Of a stretch of DNA of 64,000 nt, positions 20,866 to 33,629 are shown piece after piece (the stretch's first letter is position 1; the number at the start of each line of letters is the position of its first letter). This DNA comes from Psilocybe azurescens (lineage: Eukaryota; Basidiomycota; Agaricomycetes; Agaricales; Agrocybaceae), in assembly GCA_023853785.1 (NCBI GenBank), contig JAJIRX010000798.1, positions 248,001-312,000 of the forward strand. The letters are read 5' to 3'. Under the pieces are notes generated by a model. It made no database searches, was not told where the DNA came from, and saw only the letters and a program-made list of their open reading frames with translations. The position numbers and the translations under genes are program-made.

Positions 20866-22034
20866 GACATGCGACGTATGTGATCATTCATCTAGGGATT
20901 CAGTGAAGATTGCCCAAACCGTGTCGCGTACTTGGTACAATCTTGATCATACCCTTTGGTCTACCATACCAGAGCGGATTATCTTACATCCTGATGGACA
21001 AGGAGAAATCAGTTGTCCATATAGTATTTTCACTCAAAGTAAGGAGAACACGGAGGTTCTGAGGCATTCTTCAAGTGGAAACTTGCAAGGGATGGCCCAC
21101 TTGGTATGAAAGGCATGGATGTGGATGGTCTGCTGGACGTGATACCAAAGCTTATCAGGTCAGATAATGCATGGACTCTCACCCCATGGACCGTAGGATA
21201 TCTTGCTCCTGCATACCTTCATCTTAGCCACATTAACACGAGTGTTTCTATAAACGAGAATTCCCCGTTTATTTTCGATTCGTTCACCTTGGACGCGTTT
21301 TCTGTGGGATCTTTGCCTTCGGAGCTAGTCGAGCACATTTTTCTACTGGCCACAGATGAAGTCACAGCGGCTGAGGAACTTCTTTCTGTTTGATGAAGGT
21401 CTCGTGAACTTGTGATGCGCCGATGGCGACGAAACAAGTTCTCTGCACTGGTAGAACACTTCATAGAATATGGGATAGTAAGTCCTCTACAGTCTCATGA
21501 CACACTTGATGTTTAAAAATTCTTAACAGGCTATGTGGATAAATTACGGACATTTTGATCCGAAGTCAACTGGCAAATCCCCTCCCTGACGTTTTCTATA
21601 GGCTGAAAGTGCTGTTTTGAAATCCCCTCCCGTGTGTGGATACGCGCCAGTTGTGGGTCATAAACTTGAATGGGGTCAAAGCCCATTTTAGTCATCGTCG
21701 GAACGTTCTTCCCGTATCTATCATACTTGTCAGCTTCCTTTGCATGGGAAAATAGACTTCTGACTTTCTGGAGAATGCTACATGGCAATTCAAGATATGA
21801 TGCTTACCCCGAGGTAGAAAAGAAATGGGCATAACCAAGATAGTGGCGCATAACTTTCAATCGAATCGTTCACCTGCTGGGCATCCAAGTTGTCGTTCGC
21901 TTAAGAAATGCTTCATCAACTTCTCAATATACTGTCTGACCTCACCTTGCAGGCATCTTTTCGAAATTGTCGAATTCGGGGCAACATATACGACTGAGTA
22001 TGCTCGACGTCAGGCGACATCAAACAAATCAAGT
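20866..22034 (+). pseudogene. Inserted segment with F-box-like gene remnant
   Basis: This about 1.2-kb segment is absent upstream of N1, N4 and N5. It is bordered by the direct repeat CACTGCATAAAT (20,854-20,865 and 22,035-22,046). The plus strand encodes SVKIAQTVSRTWYNLDHTLW (about 20,900-20,960), and 21,106-21,393 ends with GSLPSELVEHIFLLATDEVT, which resembles the L-P-x-E-L-[VL]-x-x-I-F core of an F-box. A stop then follows. A GTAAGT..TTAACAG intron-like pair lies at about 21,479-21,530. F-box proteins are substrate receptors of SCF ubiquitin ligases, but here only broken pieces remain. Confidence 0.35.
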
Positions 22035-22151
22035 CACTGCATAAATAGCAAGGGTTCAGATGAAGTTTACTTTCGGAACTTGATGCCTTGAATGATCCGA
22101 CAAATATCTGTATACTTGTACTTGCAAGGCGGTACTAGCTAAATTTAGACG

Positions 22152-22163
22152 CCAATATAGCGG
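22152..22163 (+). promoter_or_regulatory. Promoter-like element upstream of N2
   Basis: CCAATATAGCGG, one base different from the N1/N4 element, at the same distance (about 81 nt) from the start codon. Confidence 0.35.
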
Positions 22164-22244
22164 CATCCTATCAATCTTTGCCATGTCCCAGCTTTCTCAC
22201 CAACAACGGCTACTGCTTCTGGTTGAACCTTGCGATTTCGTACA

Positions 22245-24858
22245 ATGACACAGTACTTCCATGGATCGAGAAACTTCACTATTGATAACAGCACATTCAA
22301 CACCGTGACTCACCAATATCAAAGTCCTAAAGGTAGGGTATTCGTTCTTGTGGAATGGGAGATACATGATGTTGATGAGCATCAACGACAGGAGTATTTG
22401 AATCCATCCAGAAATACGTAGCCCATGGAGCATTTCACGACTCAGGCGAGCGCTTCGATCCGCCAAAATGCCATCCTAACACACGAATCGCGATTATCAA
22501 GAGGATCACAGAGTGGATTAGTGGAAGTGGACTCAACCAAGATACCCAAGAGGCTCTCATTATGTGGCTGTACGGAGCAGCTGGAGCAGGGAAATCCGCC
22601 ATTGCTCAGACTATAGCGGAGATTTTGCATGGCCTACACTTCATCCTCGCGAGTTTCTTCTTCTCAAGAAATGACCCACAGCGAGGAGTAGCCAAGTGGC
22701 TCGTCACAACCCTGGCGTATCAGCTCGCGGCAAAGCTTCCTCAGGTGTTCCGGGAACGAGTCGCCGTTACATTCGAGCAAGACCCCTGATTGTCACAAGA
22801 TCACTTGAGGCACAGTTCATGGCCCTCATTCGACAGCCTCTCCTTGAGCTTCTTCATTCCGGATTTTCGACCACCAATCACATCGTCGTCATTATCGATG
22901 GACTTGATGAATGTGAAGATCCAAAATTTCAAGCCAGAATTATCGATCTCTCCTTCAGTCTTCTGCATAGTCGGGACTTACCTCTCAAGATTCTCATAGC
23001 CAGTCGCCCAGAGATCGATATCTCTTCATCTTTCGATAGGAAACCATTCTCTACGTTGGCAAGAATCGCATTGGATGACGACTATCAATCTGAGAAGGAT
23101 ATTCGACATTTCCTGGCAGATAAATTTAACGAGATTAAAACTCAACATCGCCTTCGCTCTTACATCCCGATTGGCTGGCCCGCAGAAGATTCACTCCATA
23201 CACTCGTGCGGAAGTCCTCCGGGCAGTTTATCTACGCATCGACTGTGGTGAAATATGTTACATCCCCGCGTCATCGACCAATGCATCGTCTTGAAATTGT
23301 TCTTGGTATACACCCGCCAAATGCAGACGATAGCCCCTTCGCAGAGCTCGACGCATTGTACCGGCATATCCTGACAGGGGTTGAAGATGTAGACCTAATA
23401 TTGAAGATCATTGGATTTGTCATTCTTCACCCTCCGCACATCTCTCACAGCTTGGTAACATTTATAGAAGCTTTCTTTTCGCTTGCTCCTGGAGATGTTC
23501 AATTTCTAATGCAGAACCTCAGCTCCCTTATCTCAGTCGAAATACATCCTACTCACTCTGATGGTGCAGTGTTGGCCGTTCGCATATTACATGCATCATT
23601 GAAAGATTATCTACTCGACCACTCGCGATCCAAAGATTTTTTTCTTGACCGTCTCAAGATGCATACGCAGTATACCGAGTTATGCCTGGCTCATATGACG
23701 GAGCTTCCTTCATTGAAATCCAATTTGCCTCTCCAATCATTCACGGGTATGTCCCTCTATGCTCATAAGTTCGAAGTTCTACGTTCTAATTGCATAAAAA
23801 TTAGACCCATTGAATCAATTCTGGCCTATCTTTACATATTTCTTCCATCACTGCCCTCTTGCTAAGCCAAATCCACGGCTCCTCCAACTTACTCTCAGTC
23901 TAACTCTCAGACGCTGCCATACTGTCCTCGGAGTAGAAAGTCATTATGATACAATCTTTTCTAGGCAGTATTTTAGCTACCTCGATTCCCTCTGCTCTGT
24001 ATGTGTCTTATTTTTTCGAAACAATGAAATCTAACCACCTCGCCAGATTTGGGATGATTCGGCGGTTTCTCAATTTTACACTGATGAGATAGTCGCACTT
24101 GAACAACTCATCAAAGCTCAGCTTGGTCCATGTGCTCAACATTCTCATATCTGCTTCCTTCTGGCCTCAATTAGTATGAATGACGATGGAAATGTTTATT
24201 GGGGTCCTGACCTCATTTCTATGCAACAAAATTTGGGAAGTACAGCGCAGTTAGGATGCAATCTTAATTTCCTAACATCTGGGCATCCTGTTCTTCGTAA
24301 ACACCTTCGTAACACTCTACAAGATTGGATTATCTCAAGTCAGCACCCAGCAGACACCCCCAGTGTTTATGCCAGTGCTGCATTTTTGCTCTGCGCTATA
24401 TATCAACATGCGAATTCCCATACACTGTCGACACAACTAGATTCGGCCGATCTTGTCATTATCATCGGACTCGAATGAATAGTCTTGCGCAAACACTTTG
24501 GTACCGACGGTCTGTCAACACTACATACAAAATGTATTACACCAACGATCGCTTTCGTAATTTTGTCCAGGGCACTGGAAAGGGAGCCTTCGTGGACGCG
24601 GAATTTCATCCCATGCGATGGTATCTGATCAATATGGACGAGACTTTTGATACCTATTTCTGGGCCATTCTGAGGCTTCCGCTATTCCTTGACAAATCAG
24701 GTTACTCAGCACAGTTGATTGCATATGCACGCCAAGCCAGAATCAGGCACAATAATGATTATCTCAACTTCAATTATTTATCATTGGAGGACAAACGGAG
24801 ATCTGCCCAGGCTGCGGTTAAAGCATATCTTAGGAGAGTAGACTATGGACGGACTTGA
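22245..24858 (+). pseudogene. NACHT-domain NTPase, copy N2, frameshifted
   Basis: Exon 1 (22,245-22,332) encodes FHGSRNFTIDNSTFNTVTH. Exon 2 begins at 22,392 (VFESIQKYVAHGAFHDSGE), with Walker A GAAGAGKSA intact at about 22,570-22,600. A C-run at 22,783-22,786 has one base fewer than in N1, giving a TGA at 22,787. The frame resumes as LIVTRSLEAQFMALIRQP, with Walker B IVVIIDGLDECED and SRPEIDIS. Exon 3 starts after the acceptor near 23,805. A T-run at about 24,382 (five T versus six in N1) breaks exon 4. The C-terminus LRRVDYGRT ends at 24,858. Exon/intron layout and leader match N1. If both single-base losses are sequencing errors, this would be a full-length gene of about 800 aa. Confidence 0.75.
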
Positions 24859-25282
24859 TCACAAAGCAGAACAAGAAATACTCATATGTGTAACAGAGTT
24901 GCTAAGTATGTGCTGATTTACTAACTCGAACTGTTAGGTTCCCCATGGATTCTACACTGCTGGCACTTCTTACTGCAGGATTGGAGCAATTTTTATAACA
25001 TCGACTGGAGAGATGGAAGCCATACGTTGGTACATGGATCGACTTCTTTCCAATCATCGCCAACGTCTGGATAGCTGTCTTCCTGCAGAGCGGCTTAGCG
25101 ATAAAATGATATCATCTATAGAAATATTGATGGAATGCATGAATATATTATAAACAGATAGACGCAACATTGCAAACCCATACACCAAATTCTGAAAGCA
25201 AATGGAATTGTCTTGGATTTTTATGCCATAAATTCTACAGAGGTCGGGAACAAAGGGAGGAATGCCTTGGTTGCCTCCAACA
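24859..25282. other. 3' block D2, part before the hAT insertion
   Basis: Matches the blocks after the other NACHT genes, including TTTACTAACTCGAACTGTTAG (intron-like branch site and acceptor, 24,919-24,939) and CTGCCTTCCTGCAGAGCGGC-like sequence. No gene is visible. Confidence 0.45.
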
Positions 25283-28200
25283 TAGGGACTAACTCGGATC
25301 TATCCGGGTAGTATCCGTATCCGAACCGCGGATATTTACCAAATACGGTTCGGATACGGCTCGGATACACTAATCCGTTTAACTTTAAGAGTCAGACCCG
25401 TGCCCCAAGGGGGTGGCAGTGGCGGCTTGGCGGCGGTGACATGTTAGTAAAGTAGTTCATGGATTAAATTACATCTCCTATAGCCAATTATTGTCCGTTT
25501 TGCTCATATTTGGGTGCATTGAAAAGAGAAAGAGCAGTAGAATTTAAATATAGCAAAATATAAGCCAAAATAATTGTAATTTTTACACAATAAAGGTTAC
25601 GAGGTTCAATTTACATTCTTGCTGATAGTTATTTTCAATCTTCACCTTCTGACCTCATCCTCAGCTTTACCCATTCAGTCACTTCTGAGAACTTTGGAAA
25701 AATAGGGGTCTTAGCCCATGAACCTAATGCCATACGAGCTTTGAATGTTTGAGAGCTCATATTATGTTGCATGTGATTGACTTGACAACGGCCAGTCGAA
25801 AATGCTCTTTCAGCATCCACAGATGTTGCTGTTGTTTAATGGTCAGTTTAATATTTCTAATAGAAGTTTGAATAAAAACCTGGTGCAGAACAGAAGTCTT
25901 GTCCCATTTTAGCAAGAAGTGGGTGATTCTTGCTTGCATTAAACCAATACTTTATGTAGCCACCAGCTTCTTCAATTACATTTGATGGAATTGGATCATC
26001 CTCAAAGTAAGTTTGAATGTGATCCTCAGGGTATTGATTTAATGTTTTTGATCTTCGGGTACCTTGATTCTCTGGAGCAGCCCATTTCGACTCGTCCTAA
26101 TAGAGCATTAATTAATAATGGGATGCACAAAAATATATGAAAATTACTTTGTTTCTCCTTTGCTTTGGAGCACAAAAATTAGCTTCCTCAACAGCATATG
26201 TTGTTTGCCATCGATTTAAAACTAGTTTCTTGATGGTCTTCAACTTCTTTGCATCAATTTCTTTTCGCTTTTTAGCCAAATAAGCTTGCAGTCAGGGCAC
26301 AACACTGTAATTTGATTAACTGTGTGTAGATGAAAGAATAAGAAAAGATCTCATACCAATTGATATAACATAAATTTCGCAATCCCAAGTCAGATCCATA
26401 TATTTGTCAATAAGTAGAACAGCAGCATGTGCAGCAATCCGAATAACTGCAGGAGTTTCTTGAACCAGTGAACCAGGATCAGAAATGTCGGAATCAGAGT
26501 CAGAACCAGGTGTTGGAATATTTTGGGGCTTGTCCTCAACAGCAGCAACTAAGCTGTCACATACATGATACAGCATAGGAAGGGCATTAACAATAAGAGG
26601 AACCTTAGCTTTAGAAAATAGGAGCATAACATCCTTGAAAAGCTATAAAAATATAACAAGGTGATTTAAAATATATAAATCAGTGACATTAAATAACTCA
26701 CCTTCAGGACCTCTTGTACATCACTTGCAAGTTGCCACTGCTTCTCAGAAAGATGATATGCCTTCAACTTGTTTTTCAGACACTGCTGTCAGGGACTGAA
26801 CAATACTTTTAAAATGCAAATGAGCTGCAAGACAATCAAAGTCGGTGTTCCATTGGGTTGCAACATGCCTATCCAGAGCTCACTTGTTAGATTGTTGATT
26901 TGGATCCTGGTCAATGAGATGCTGAAATTTCTCATTGAGGGTTGTATTATCATGGACCTGGTGTGCAAGCCCAGAGACCTAAAAAAAATATTAGAAAGCA
27001 ACAGGCCAATTTTAAATAGAAACATTACTGCAGGAAAAAGCTGGAGTGCCATTTTTCCTCTTCTGAACTCATCATTACCCCTTTCCTACCCATTTCCTCT
27101 ATTGCAATATCATGCAAAGATCTTACCACAGCATTATCATGAGCCACCTGACCATCATCTCCACCATCATCCTCTGCATCTACCACTGCATCCTCTATTG
27201 CAGCAATATCCTGATCCTCTGTTTCTCCATCCCCTTCATCAAGAATATATTCTTCATCATCACTACCTTCCAAAGTAACTTTCACAGACTTCTTGAGTTT
27301 GGGCTTTTTGAAAAAATGATATGAAGATCTGCAAAATATAATTTAAATTGATTCTAAACTAAAAGAGAAGAGAAATATCAATAACTTTGCAATCAAATTG
27401 AATATATGTGCTAAACACCAAAGACGAGCATCCATACCCAGAAAGTCAGGCAGAAATTCAGGAAGAATTTGAGCAAGCTTGTTGCAGTTCGAAGCATTGT
27501 CCATGCAAATTCCAAACAGCTATCAACAATGTTCTGAGCAATATTTTACAAATTTTATCTTGCTTATTTGCTTACTTTTTGTCAAGGCCAAAACATTTTA
27601 CACAATCAGCAGTCACAGCTGCTAAATACCGTCCATCATGTTTTTGAGTTAACCTATTTTATCAACTAATCAGCATTCAAAAGTGAATGTAAAAATTGTG
27701 CAAAGATACTGTATAAATTCAAGAATGGCACAATGAATTATTCCTTGATCAAACCAGACTACAACCAACCCAAGGTATGATGAGACCAAAGGTGAGGTCC
27801 AGCCATCAAGAACAAGATAGACAATGCTATTAATTTGCTAAAAACACTTCAGTCACAAATTTGAAATTACCCAGAATTTGGAATTACCATAAAATAATTT
27901 CATACTTTAATTGCTGCTTGTTCATAAATGTGAAGAAGATTGTGCTGAACAGTTACTGGATGTGGAACACTGGTTCCTGGTCGAAGCATCTCAACTTCAG
28001 CAAGATAATCCTCATCCAAGATTATATTGAATGGACAAGCATCCTTGGCACAACACAAAGCAATAAGAGCACGGTAAGCAGCTTGCAAGTAGGGGATAGA
28101 AGCAGCAACAGGCTTATCACGTAATTTTCCCTGCTTTTTCAGACACATATTCATACTCTTCTGTAGATTGCTTGTACCATCTCCAGTTTTCATTTGTGGA

Positions 28201-28962
28201 TGTGTAAAAATACTGGTGTGGTGCTCAGGATGAGTTTTGCATTTGAAAACATATGTCATTGAGACAGGTTTCCCAAACTTGTCAAAATTTTGCTGCAGCA
28301 AAACATTGAAATGATCATAAACTGGAGAACGCCAGGACAGAATTGCTGCATCTCATAAATAATATATTAGCTCATTTACATATTATAATAATTAAACCAC
28401 ACACCAAGAATGTCATCATCAGACATTCCCCAGACTTGAAGATCAGTTTGGCAGTTAATAGCTGGCGCATTATGTCTCTGCTTGATTGGTGAGACAATAA
28501 TTGGAATAATTTTTTAGGACCTTGGCTCTCACTCTCATCACTTGATGTGCTTGAAGGTTCAGGAAATTCCTCTCCAGGAGATGCAGAGTGTGGTCCAGGC
28601 CGTGTAGGAGTCACTGGGGGACCAGGTTGAATAGGAAAAATATTTGTCCTCTTGCTGGCAGCATCTTTGGCAGCAGGGACAGCAGTAGGGATGGCTGGAC
28701 AGCCACCCTTTGAGGTAGCATAATAATGCAGGGTCAAAGGAAGGGAAGCCCAACACAGAGCAGACTCTCATATCATCTGACAACAGAGAAACCATGGTTT
28801 CTCATCGATTGATGTCGGAGCTTTATACTATGTCTAAATATGGTGGATTATCCATAGTATCCGCGGTTCTGCCTATACATATCCACAGATACTTAAAAAT
28901 AGTATCCGGTTACTACAGTGCATAGGTAGTGACCGGATTTGCCTAATCCGTGTTAGTCCCTA
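25283..28962. mobile_element. hAT-superfamily DNA transposon, 3.68 kb, 8-bp TSD CTCCAACA
   Basis: Terminal inverted repeats TAGGGACTAACTCGGAT (left) and TAGGGACTAACACGGAT (complement of right). CTCCAACA is duplicated at 25,275-25,282 and 28,963-28,970. Related uninterrupted sequence (CCTCCAGCAGTTGCC) is found at 48,851 and similar at 39,368. An 8-bp target duplication is diagnostic for hAT. Subterminal regions carry several ATCCG/CGGAT motifs. A minus-strand transposase occupies most of the interior. Confidence 0.88.
25635..28795 (-). pseudogene. hAT transposase (multi-exon, at least one frameshift)
   Basis: Read from 28,795 leftwards: a Pro/Ser/acidic N-terminus (PGPPVTPTRPGPHSASPGE); IVSPIKQRHNAPAINCQTDL after a one-base loss in an A-run (about 28,510); an intron (about 28,350-28,395); AILSWRSPVYDHFNVLLQQN; and a BED-like zinc-finger region (YVFKCKTHPEHH ... 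GTSNLQKS). Next comes an RNase H-like core: DGWTSPLVSSYLGLVVVWFD (about 27,800), KHDGRYLAAVTADCVKCFG, GICMDNASNCNKLAQILPEF (about 27,490), and ARLWCLAHIFNLIAK. VIRIAAHAAVLLIDKYMDLT (about 26,400) follows, and the hAT dimerisation domain ERAFSTGRCQVNHMQHNMSS (about 25,800-25,740) lies near the stop at 25,635. The motif order is that of complete hAT transposases. It is close to intact, so activity is possible if the frameshift is a sequence error. Confidence 0.75.
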
Positions 28963-28970
28963 CTCCAACA

Positions 28971-29559
28971 GTTGCCACAATTTAGTGGGGTCTAATGGAG
29001 TCTGGCACAATATTGTGGGCATTTGTACATACTCTAATATCTATAGGGTCCAACTTCTGTGGGGATGTATGCTATATAAGAGCAAGATAAGCTTATCAGA
29101 GGTGTTTATAGATCAGTTTATCTGCCACGGGCAGTGATGGTTTATCCATAGAAATTACCCTTGATTTTGGATTCTTGAATCCTTCCGATGGTTGAACACT
29201 TGAATAGAGGTTTGAAACAGATGATGTGGTGTGGGGCAGACAAAGACTATACTAGAATGGGAATGTGTTCATTGGGGACTGTGTAAGCCTGGCACCCCAG
29301 TCTTATCACAGCCCCTTACATATTATCTTATCTTCTACATTTATGTACACGTGACTGTGATCCCCAACCTTGGACACCGACTTCTCTTTACCTTACTTAT
29401 GCACCGTACACATCACGTAACCTAGTCAGTCGTTCTATCGATATATCGTGGTCCTGTCATTCTCCGCGTGACTCTCAGTGAGCCCCATGACTCCGGGCTT
29501 TCAGACTGCTTACTTTACTTCATATTCTTTTTAATGCACTCGTAAACGCTGTTTTCTCC
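28971..29559. other. 3' block D2, part after the hAT insertion
   Basis: Continues the D block interrupted at 25,282 (GTTGCCACAATTTAGTGGGG...). It ends with CTTACTTTACTTCATATTC, also found at 6,000, 40,538 and 61,635. No gene is seen. Confidence 0.45.
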
Positions 29560-32500
29560 GTATGACACGTGAATGACCTTGAATGACCCGGTTCTAACGC
29601 GATGCGAAATTCAAATCTTTCAAGCGAATCGGGAAGCCAATGCGACGCGTCATTTGGCTCCGCTTTCGTCTACCCCCGCTTAAGCACGGTCACGTGGTAT
29701 TCGGTTTGCATTTTCCTCGGGATGGGCGTCGGGTTTTCTTTGTTTGTTCTTTTCTCAGTTCCCTCTCTGCTAGTCTCTCGCAAAAGGTCTTTGGTGACTC
29801 GACTGGTCACGACGAAGGACATTCCGTGTACTGTCAGCGACTCTGCGTCTGTGTTGAGCGGGAGTCGGTCACTGAGACGGATGGGCGCTAGTGCCAGTGA
29901 CTTTTCTCGACATGGATGGAGATAGAGTTCCTATCCCTATTATCAGTAAAAAATAATAGCACAACCAACAGTTCACGCGTTGCATGAGTCTTTTACGGCC
30001 TATTGACACGGTTCCGCATTGATGAGACTACAACTCCAGAACATCAACACCAACATTTTCACGACTATGATTTCGTTCTATACAGCGAACCATATATTTT
30101 GAACGACCACACGGCACTTACCCACTCGCGAATTTACTTTCAATAAAGAGAACAAGAACAAGAACAACAAATTTTGACAATTTATGAGACAACGAAGTTG
30201 CACAGTTCAATCCCACTGCTCTCCAAACCTTCCGCACCCTCGTCCTCCTCTTCCTCATCAACAAGCATTCAACCGCCAGCATGAAGATCCCCATACACCT
30301 CCTCGCTACCCCAGCCATCAGCAAGGACATCAATGCCGCATGCCAACACCACCGCGCGCATCCCCTCCCTCTTGCTTATCACCGCCACACCCTCCGCGAC
30401 TGGCCTCTCCGCTTCAGAGTCGTTGTCGTCGTCCGCGTGCGCGTCGTTTGCGTGGGAGCTGGAGGTGTCGTGGAATTTGGTCGCTGCTGCACCGCCGTTG
30501 CCTGTGCTTTTGCCTGTAGATGGCCATGGGCACCTGCCGTCGTTGATCGTGCCCAAGACCAATGCGCTCGGGGACCCCAGCGCGGGCGCGGGTGTCAATG
30601 AGGAAGCGTAACGGGAGCTTGGCCCCGGGAAATAAAAACTCAGCATTCTTGGGATGGGATGGGGCTCGGATCCACGCGCGATCACAATTCCGCAGAACGC
30701 GCAAAGGATCTCTCAGAGTCGTGCACTGCGTCAGGCTCTCCGAGTCCGCTCTCATTAACGACACGTCGTGCACGTATGCGTATATGATGAGCAGGAGAGG
30801 CGGCTTTGAGATCTATGTGGACCCGAGCCATGTGGATCCGGATATCGGCGACACTCTGCTGGTAAAGAAGTCGAGGGTGGCTCTGGATGGGGTTGGGTGG
30901 GGTACGGGTGCGAGTGCGGGAGGGACAATTGGGGAGGTTGCAAATGTGATGAAGGTGGGTAAGGAGGGTGGGGGTTTGAAGGACGGGCAGGGCAAGGAGG
31001 GGTTAAGGCAAGTGAAAGGGAAGCAATCCTTACCCACGTTCAAAGAGTGCGTTTTTCTTCCTTTTCCCTCTTCCTTCTCTTTTTTTCTTTGTATCTTTGC
31101 CCTGTTGTTGTCTTATTAGTGTCCTTTCGGTCATCATGTACGGGTGCTCACATATACTCCATTCTTCACAGCTCCAGACCCATTCTTCCCCAAAGCTCAA
31201 GCTCAAGCTCGAGGCCCACAGTCCCGCATGCGCCCATGTCCACTGCGCCCGCATCCGTCTTCACTTACTCTTTCGTATTTGCCTCCACCTCCCACTCGAA
31301 TGCATACCTATTTCTAGTTCTAGCGCTATCGCCACGGCCACGGCTGCACGCTCCCTCGCACTATCCAAAAAGAATAGAAGAATGGGAAAGGGAAGAAGAA
31401 AAGCAGAAAGGGGAAGGTTGGTGAGGTGGGGAAGGAGAAGGACGACAGCAGGAAGAAGATGGACAGAAAGGAGAAAGAGAAGCCAAAGGCGCAGCCGATG
31501 GGCATGTTGATGCGGAAGGCCGGATGACTGAGATGATGTCATTGTGGAGTATGAAAGCGGGTGGATGTGGGCTAGCGAGCACAGTCCGATGAAGGATAAC
31601 GATACTATGGTTAGTGTACGTTGTTTTGTCTTTTCTTTCTTTGTTCTCCTATTTTTCATATTGAAACACATTCGCCTATAGATATTGGGTGGCGGACATG
31701 TTCGGCGTCGTTCGGTTGGCTTGATCATTGAAGCTTCTCTGTGTGTCCGCGTCGAGAAACCCAAGCACTCCGCGGTCCAATGCCACGGCCTGCACATGTA
31801 CAAAGATAACTAGGAGCAGTACGAGTCGCCCAATAATGCCCGGATCGTCGAGGAGCCATCCATTGCATCCAGATCGTCGTTTCAGTTTGGCAGCAAGTGT
31901 ATGATCAAGGCGCAGCGCGAACTGCTGGAGAGGCAGGGCTTGGAGGGGCATCGTCTTGTTGCTGATGGCGACGATTTGTCTGCTTCTTGTCAGTTGGCAT
32001 TTGTTTGTTTTGTATTCGAAAGCTTACCGAGGAACTGTTAGATCCGCTGTATCCGTTTTCACTATGCCAGGGCCTGCCACAGGCTCGCGCTTGAGCACCT
32101 GCACCTTGAGCTCCGGAGGCGACGCTCCTCTTCGGACGGGTCACCCATCTCCAGAGGATCGCAATCAAGCATCGACCTCTCACATATCAACATCACCTTG
32201 TCCAACGCCACTCACCTCATGTCAATCGTCACAAGGAACAATCTCCGCGCTCGCACCCGTGCTCGTGGTGCTGGCCATTGTCGTCGATACTCCAAGTCGT
32301 ATGTCTCCCGCCATTCAATGTACGAAACGATCGAGGACGAGATACTGAACCCGAACCATACGAGTCCAGTGCATTCGGTGCCGTACAAGAAGAGCAGTAC
32401 CAGCCAGACGACGCGCCAGGCGGTGTTCATCGTCGACTCCGACACTGTGTCGTTCAGCTCAAGCCCTAGGAGTCTGTGTGGGATGATGAGCGCGGTATTG

Positions 32501-33610
32501 TCGCTCTGATGAAATATTGCGTCCTCCGCGACCAGGATCAGAATACCGCGACGGAAAGCCGCAGGCGGTGGTCTGATACCGCCTTCTCTTTTCGTTTGTA
32601 TTCGATTGATTTGTTCATCTGTAGTAGCTTTCCAAGCAGCAGGAAGTCCGGCCGGTATGCGATCACTTCTCCAGCATTCCACGCAGAATTATGACCCACT
32701 TCCGTCTGAACTCTGCTCGCACCGCGTCCGCTCCTGCACAATATCGCGTCTGTCACCGTACCCTCAAGGAGGTACATCCAAGATGACGCTCTCGCTGAAA
32801 CAGAAGCGCTCGACGGCCACCATCGATATGCAGGATCATTGTAGACCTGTTCTGCAGCAAGTGCTCGTTAACCTGAACACGAGGACCAATAGGACTTGGA
32901 CCAAGGACAATGGCACGGCGCCGTTCCTGGGTGCGCTCAAGGCTTCTCGCCGCTCGTGGTAAATGATGACGACAACGCGCCCAAACGCAAGAATGCACTC
33001 GGACTTGCGCCGAACACACACTCGCAAGTCGTATCGGGTGCTTGTCCTACCCCACTCGACTGGTCGAAGCGCAGCACCGGCGCCCGCAAATCGTCCACGG
33101 ACCAAAAGGAAAACGCAGTGAGTGGTGTGATCGCACCGTGAGGTTTCGTTGTACTTGTGTTCCTATGAAAGATCCGTTGACATTTTCTTTCTTCCACTTT
33201 CTTCTAGCCCTGGAGATAATGTGAGGCTCAACCGACCCGACCTCGAGGCAAACAGACCCCTGGAGACCGCACTCGCGTAGCTCTGAACAGACCTCTTGTT
33301 CCCGCTTCGACCAACCGATCTATCCGAATCTGAAAGTCGTTCTCGAATCGGCCAATACCGGTTTTGACGCCGATATCTATGTTCTCCTCTCCAGGCCCAA
33401 ACACCCACTGCATGCTTGCACCACAATGCCTGTCGAAATATGCCGCTACCCCCATCTACTCTAACATCTGTCACTGCCCCATAATCGCCCAGCTGCTTTC
33501 ATGCTTCAACCTCCACGCCCCACGGTGTGTCCTTGTACACGATGACTGCCTGATTTTCGCCTCTCCACGTATCCATCACGTTTACGCACTCTTCACATTC
33601 TGTTAATGTT
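29560..33610 (+). pseudogene. Gene H, copy H2 (N-terminal and C-terminal parts, middle deleted)
   Basis: The conserved upstream region (29,560-30,160) is followed by an N-terminal Ser/Pro-rich part (APPLPVLLPVDGHGHLPSLI and VPKTNALGDPSAGAG, about 30,490-30,600), IYVDPSHVDPDIGDTLLVKK (about 30,810-30,870), and GTIGEVANVMKVGKEGG. Then come a Lys/Arg-rich tract (31,370-31,500) and a jump to the C-terminal exons: ILGGGHVRRRSVGLIIEASL after an intron (about 31,615-31,680), YETIEDEILNPN (about 32,325), WDDERGIVALMKYCVLRDQD (about 32,478-32,537), ERTQE-free PSELCSHRVRSCT (about 32,700), and SKRSTGARKSSTDQKENAVS (about 33,065). Frames change repeatedly and the large middle region seen in H0, H3 and H4 is absent. 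Function unknown. Confidence 0.5.
29691..29696 (+). promoter_or_regulatory. CACGTG E-box in the conserved 5' region of gene H (copy H2)
   Basis: CACGTG within GCACGGTCACGTGGTATTCG. The same palindrome is kept at 40,749-40,754 and 49,398-49,403 in H3 and H4, and changed to CACATG at 62,696-62,701 in H5. E-boxes bind bHLH factors; use here is inferred from conservation. Confidence 0.3.
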
Positions 33611-33629
33611 TTTTTTTGATGGCTCACTA

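Noticed and set aside
30269..30685. Antisense open frames opposite gene H copies (also 42,649-43,329 and 43,193-43,807)
   Set aside because: They are GC-rich shadows of the plus-strand segments, which keep their order and motifs between copies while the antisense frames do not.
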